The position numbers and the translations under genes are program-made. A stretch of 64,000 nucleotides of DNA from Bromus sterilis (taxonomy: Eukaryota; Streptophyta; Magnoliopsida; Poales; Poaceae). The notes below the pieces were generated by a model. It ran no database searches. It was given only the letters and a program-made list of their open reading frames with translations, and had not been told where the DNA came from. Shown piece after piece: positions 60,137 to 64,000 of the stretch. Position 1 is the first letter of the stretch; every line of letters starts with the position of its first letter. The stretch lies in NCBI GenBank assembly GCA_950022295.1, contig OX465595.1, positions 220,127,770 through 220,191,769 on the forward strand, given 5' to 3'.

Positions 60137-60655
60137 AAGTTTAGTACGGCGTCGGCACACGCGAGGATGACGATAGGGAGAGCACGTTAAGGCTTCCTTC
60201 GGGAAACCTTGATTTTTTTAAGAAAGAGGCCCATATGTGGGACAACGGGCAAGGACTCTTCGGATACTGTATCTAACGGTTGCCAATGATTAACATAGAG
60301 ATCTAATGGACAGTAAATGTATTTTTGAAGGATTAACGTGAAGCCTTCATTGGTTCTTCCGATTAGTAAATATAAGATAGTATTTTTATGCTCTAAACCC
60401 GTCTCCCACTTCTTGCACACTAACAACATTTGGAGACTTTCGAGTCACGGACAGCGAGAGCTCTTGCACCTTAATGTTCTTACTTTTATATTTTCAATAC
60501 TAGATATAGACTCTTTCTTGTTATTATCTTGACTAGAATTTCATATCTTACTTGCTTTACTTTGAAGTTCTTATATGTTTGTTAGAATGTCACCACAAAA
60601 ATTATATGTGTTATCATTTACCTACTAGAGGACGAGCAGGAATTAAGCTTGGGGA
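60137..60655. other. Unassigned sequence before an Athila-type LTR
   Basis: AT-rich with no domain. The last bases (GGAATTAAGCTTGGGGA) are the typical polypurine region of an Athila-type element, so at least the right part belongs to the element whose 3' LTR starts at 60656. The rest (60137-60500) may be older flanking DNA. Confidence 0.5.
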
Positions 60656-62125
60656 TGTTGATACGTCCCAAACATATCTATAATGTCACCAGTTTCTGTC
60701 TGCTGATATCTGTGAAATGTAGGTTTTTACCCATATTTAAAGAGCCCAAAAAATTTCAAGAAAAAATATATAAAATTAGTGCAACGGAAGCTTCCGTAAT
60801 ACCGAAGGAGAGCCGGAGGGGGGCCACCCCCTCCTAGGCAGCCAGGGGGCGCGGCCCCACTCCTTGCTGTGCCAGGAGGCCGCCTGGAAAGAGGGGCCGC
60901 CCCCGGGTGCCCCCTTCGTCCTATATTTTACCCTCCGATGAGAAAACCCTGAAAAAAGACCCCACATCATGATTTTACCCTCGGTTCTGTCGCCGCCGCG
61001 CTTCCAAGATCGGGAGCACGAGAAGACCTCCTCCCGGCACCCTACCGGAGGGAGGGTTGACCTCCGGGAGCTTCTCCACCATCATGAGCGCTTCCCCGAT
61101 GTGCCGTCAGTAGTCCCCCTTGGACCATGGGTCCATGACTAGTAGCTATGTGATGTCTTCTCTCCAATCTTGTGCTTCAATTCTTAGCCCTTGTGAGGTA
61201 CCCTACATGATCAAGGCATCGATGTAATTTTCATGTTGTTTCTATGCTGTGTTTCCTAGGATCCGATGGATTATGAGATTATGTTCGGATTGTGATGAGT
61301 TTTATTTGGTTCTCCTTTTATATTTTTTTCTTGAGTAATTCTTGCATGTTCTCCATTGCTTTTTATTTCTTTGGTCAAGTAGTAGAAAATAACTCCAAGA
61401 GGGAGCGATTATGATTGATTGTGGCTTCATGCCCCCCGATGTTTAGCTTCAGTGACAGAAACATGAGACTAGGGGATGTGTTGTTGCCAGCAGGGAGAAA
61501 ACAATGATGTTTGTAACCGCGGTTGCAAGGATTGTTTACCTTACGCAAAGTTTGTTAATGCAGTTGTCTATTGCTTTGGGTTTACACTTTGGGTGTGTCT
61601 TGCAACTTAATACCAGCGAGATGTTCTGTATAGATATCTCAAGGTGGATGATTAGTGAGTAGATGCTGATAGATAAATGTTCTACTTGTCTTGGCGTACT
61701 GTCCATACTTTTGAGCCTCTAACTTTCTTGTGGCATAATTAGCATTGCGGTGCATTTATAATTCTGTCAATTGCCCAACTGTAATTTGGTCACCTAGCTT
61801 AGTTGGTTTATCGTCTTTTGGGAGAGAGACATCACTAGTGGACATCATGGGACCCCGGTCCATATTTCCACCATTGTTTACACCTCAACTCTTTACTGCT
61901 GTATTTCCTTTCAGTTGTAATCACCATCACTATTTCCAGCGTTCGTTTCATCCTTTGTAAACGACAAGGCCGGAGAGATTGACAACTTCTTTGTACTCGA
62001 TGGGAGCAAGGTTACTTGTGTCGTGTGCAGGTCCAGGTTAAGGGAGCAATGTCATTCAAACGGCGCGTTGCTCGCTTCACCACCTTCTTGTTTATCTTCG
62101 GAGTCCTATTAGAGACATAAACCCT
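60656..62125 (+). repeat. Athila-type Gypsy 3' LTR
   Basis: Starts TGTTGATACGTCCC directly after AAGCTTGGGGA, as in grass Athila-type elements. The right end is not certain: the sequence near 61965-62095 (GAGATTGACAAC, CGCTTCACCACC) resembles the last part of such LTRs, and about 62125 is my estimate. No gag or pol of this element is present to the left. Confidence 0.65.
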
Positions 62126-62159
62126 ATCCTCTACGTTAGGGGAAATTTGCTGCTAGGCT

Positions 62160-62600
62160 ACTTCTCAACCTTCCACTTGAGGTAACCAACGAGGAGCACT
62201 ACTTCAGTGCCATCAAGGGGAAATTGGTATCTTATAAACCCTTCTTTCATATCAATGATAGTACTAACGGTGAGAAGAAAAGGACGTCCCAAAATAATTG
62301 TACATGAGGGTCACACTCGTTGTCCATGAAAAGAAAATCAACGGTTACATAATTATCATTGACAACTATAAGAATATTCTCAATCCTCCCTAAATGTTTC
62401 TTTACAGAAGAATCAACAAGGATAACACAACAATAACAAGGATCAAATGTTTTAATTCAAGCATATCATACATTATTTTTGGTAAAATGGTGGCACTAGC
62501 TCCAAAATCACATAAAGCTAAGCAAGAAAAAATATTAAATTTGATCTTGACCATAGGATCCCAACCCATCTTCTAGTTTTCTAGGAATATAAATCTCTAA
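62160..62600 (-). pseudogene. Aspartic protease fragment of an Athila/Tat-type element
   Basis: On the minus strand a stretch reads ALCDFGASATILPKIMYDML (about 62455-62515), the D-x-G-A type active-site region of plant Athila/Tat proteases. Stops surround it. It lies downstream, on the same strand, of the gag fragment at 62810-63205. Confidence 0.6.
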
Positions 62601-62809
62601 TTCAAGCTTCTCCTCCCTAGCTTTGATAAGAGCAAGTGTGATATGCTCGATGAAGGCAATGTTAAGTGAACTAGTGTGGGGGTCTTTGACCCATTCTTTG
62701 CAAAAAATTAATCACTTCAGTTATCAAAATCAAGTTCACTACCATTAATTAAAGTTTTAGTGATGTCATCTAAGCTCATTTTCTTGGTAGTCTCTAAGTT
62801 CATGGAACC

Positions 62810-63205
62810 TTATTGTCCTAAAGTCGACGTATTAACATCACCATTGATGGGTCCATTAGGTGGAGTAGGGATGTGATGGGTGCTAAAGGTTTTAAGATCG
62901 TCAACAACATGTATGCTAGAAAGTGTGGTGTGTGTAGGAAGGCTCTTAACTCTATCTTCCTCTTCCTTTTCTCTAGCCCACCTATCCTTCAGTTTGGCTA
63001 GGATTCTATTGTTTTCATTGATTTGCACTTGGATACCATCCATTGGCATAGTTTTCCTTTCCTCAAGGGGAGAGGTCCTAATTTTGAGCATTGCTACATC
63101 ATGAGCTATGTTGTCTACCTTCAAAGAGAGACTATCTAATTTGTCTAATTTAACTTCTACACTCTCGTTGAAGGCTTTTTGAGAAGTGATAAAGTCTTTA
63201 AGCAT
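62810..63205 (-). pseudogene. gag C-terminal region of an Athila-type element
   Basis: Open for 131 residues: MLKDFITSQKAFNESVEVKL, a helical stretch (LDSLSLKVDNIAHDVAMLKI), then IQVQINENNRILAKLKDRWA and a polar tail. This helical segment is common to Athila-type gag C-termini (recognised by eye). No capsid core or zinc knuckle remains. It runs opposite to the LTR at 60656. Confidence 0.6.
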
Positions 63206-63229
63206 GCTCTATAATTCAGAAGTGGAGTT

Positions 63230-64000
63230 TTTGGTGCTAGGATAAGTGTTCTTGTTCCCATAGTTATTGGATGGGAACGGTCTAGAATTGCAACGTTCTT
63301 CGAGGGTAGTGTAACCCAATTTATAGATTCGACACAAGGGGAGGCAAAGGATATTTATAAGCTTTGACAATTGAGTTATCAATTCAACCATACCTGAAAG
63401 ATATTATTAACAATAGTGTAATAGTAGTGACGAGGTTCGGCCTCGGTAAATCCCATGGTAAGGTACCCTGGGTTTAGATCTTTGAGAGAGGTACAGGTTG
63501 GCAATATTCGTTGACTAACAGGAGACATGGATTTACCAAGGTTAAAGGCCCTTGATCGATGAAACCCCTATTTCCTTCTCTTTTGTATTATGATGGAGGC
63601 GAGTACAGTGGCGGTCGAGGCGAGATCGCTCGGGACCAGAGGTGTTGATATGAGATTGGATTCCATAGACGTCCCTGCTCCCAGCATTTATATACTAGGT
63701 TGGGTTGCAAGGAGTCCATCTAGGTTTACAGAGGTAGTTTCCTAATCTAGCTTCAGTCTTGGATGCCAAGTATTGGTTTCCATGACGCCAAGGACTCCTA
63801 CGTCGGTGCTTCGAGTGGGCCAGTCGTGGGCCGGTCGAAGCCTCCAGCGGGCCTTTTGTCTTGACACGCACCAGGTACCCTCATCCGTAGGAGTTATGGG
63901 GACACCCCCTCTTCAGTAGGCCCCGAGTGCCTGGGGGACTCGAAGAGTCGCGCATGGACTAAAACCTGCAATTAGCTGTAGCACTTTGTGTTGCGTTGTT
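63230..64000 (-). other. LTR-like right end, unassigned
   Basis: No open frame of note. A TATA-like motif on the minus strand (TATATAAATGC, about 63685-63695) and a stretch TTCGGCCTCGGTAAATCCC (about 63437) recall the LTR of element C, which has GTTTCGGCCCC in a similar place. It continues past the window, so family and ends cannot be given. Confidence 0.4.

Noticed and set aside
54690..60142. AAGTTT near 54688 and after the LINE 3' end (60138) as a LINE TSD
   Set aside because: Only six bases, in AT-rich context, and the left copy lies where the LINE start is itself uncertain.
60137..60655. Host gene fragment between the LINE and the Athila-type LTR
   Set aside because: AT-rich, short frames only, and the right end is the polypurine region of an Athila-type element.

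Overview
This window looks like intergenic DNA from a large-genome grass, most likely a Triticeae or related Pooideae species (inference). I see no host gene, tRNA, rRNA, CRISPR array or bacterial feature. Almost every base belongs to retrotransposons, mostly Ty3/Gypsy elements with unusually long LTRs (3.2-4.2 kb), nested inside one another. Target-site duplications (TSDs) that can be read directly fix the nesting order. I label the elements F, G, C, A, B, D and E, plus a LINE and Athila-like remnants.

Layout. 1-~7790 is element F (+): the end of an extra ORF, gag, pol and a truncated 3' LTR, Tekay-type chromovirus. ~7790-12798 is element G (-): a truncated extra ORF, PBS and a complete 4.2-kb 5' LTR. 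12799-13565 is an unclassified remnant. 13571-54633 is element C (-), a Tat-type Gypsy element of about 10 kb stretched to 41 kb by insertions (TSD CTACT). Inside C are A (14564-33036, minus, Tekay-type, TSD TCCCC), D (37305-45736, plus, two ~4-kb LTRs around only 0.6 kb of non-coding interior, TSD GCTGA) and E (49953-53895, solo LTR, TSD CCGTA/CCGGA). Inside the reverse transcriptase of A sits B (20399-27010, plus, TSD AGTGG), a related element that lost most of its 5' LTR, gag, protease and N-terminal RT. 54639-60136 is a decayed L1-type LINE (+). The right end holds an Athila-type LTR (60656-~62125), a minus-strand Athila/Tat-type gag-protease fragment and an unassigned LTR-like end.

Function. 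The coding parts are retrotransposon gag (capsid and nucleocapsid), protease, reverse transcriptase, RNase H and integrase, with chromodomain-type C-termini in F, A and B. All are broken by stops, frameshifts, deletions or catalytic changes, so no element here looks autonomous. D never shows coding sequence and must have depended on proteins supplied in trans. Its LTRs are very similar by eye, so it is probably the youngest insertion with two LTRs.

Most notable observations: (1) a short hairpin lies 18-19 nt upstream of the 3' LTR in F, A, B and D, and the non-coding D copy carries a compensatory base-pair change; (2) B's internal deletion ends exactly where the inverted repeat between A's RT and B's RT begins; (3) C carries an antisense ORF with its own TATA box, cut by A just after the start codon; (4) several LTR families share a GC-rich block and a splice-acceptor-like motif.
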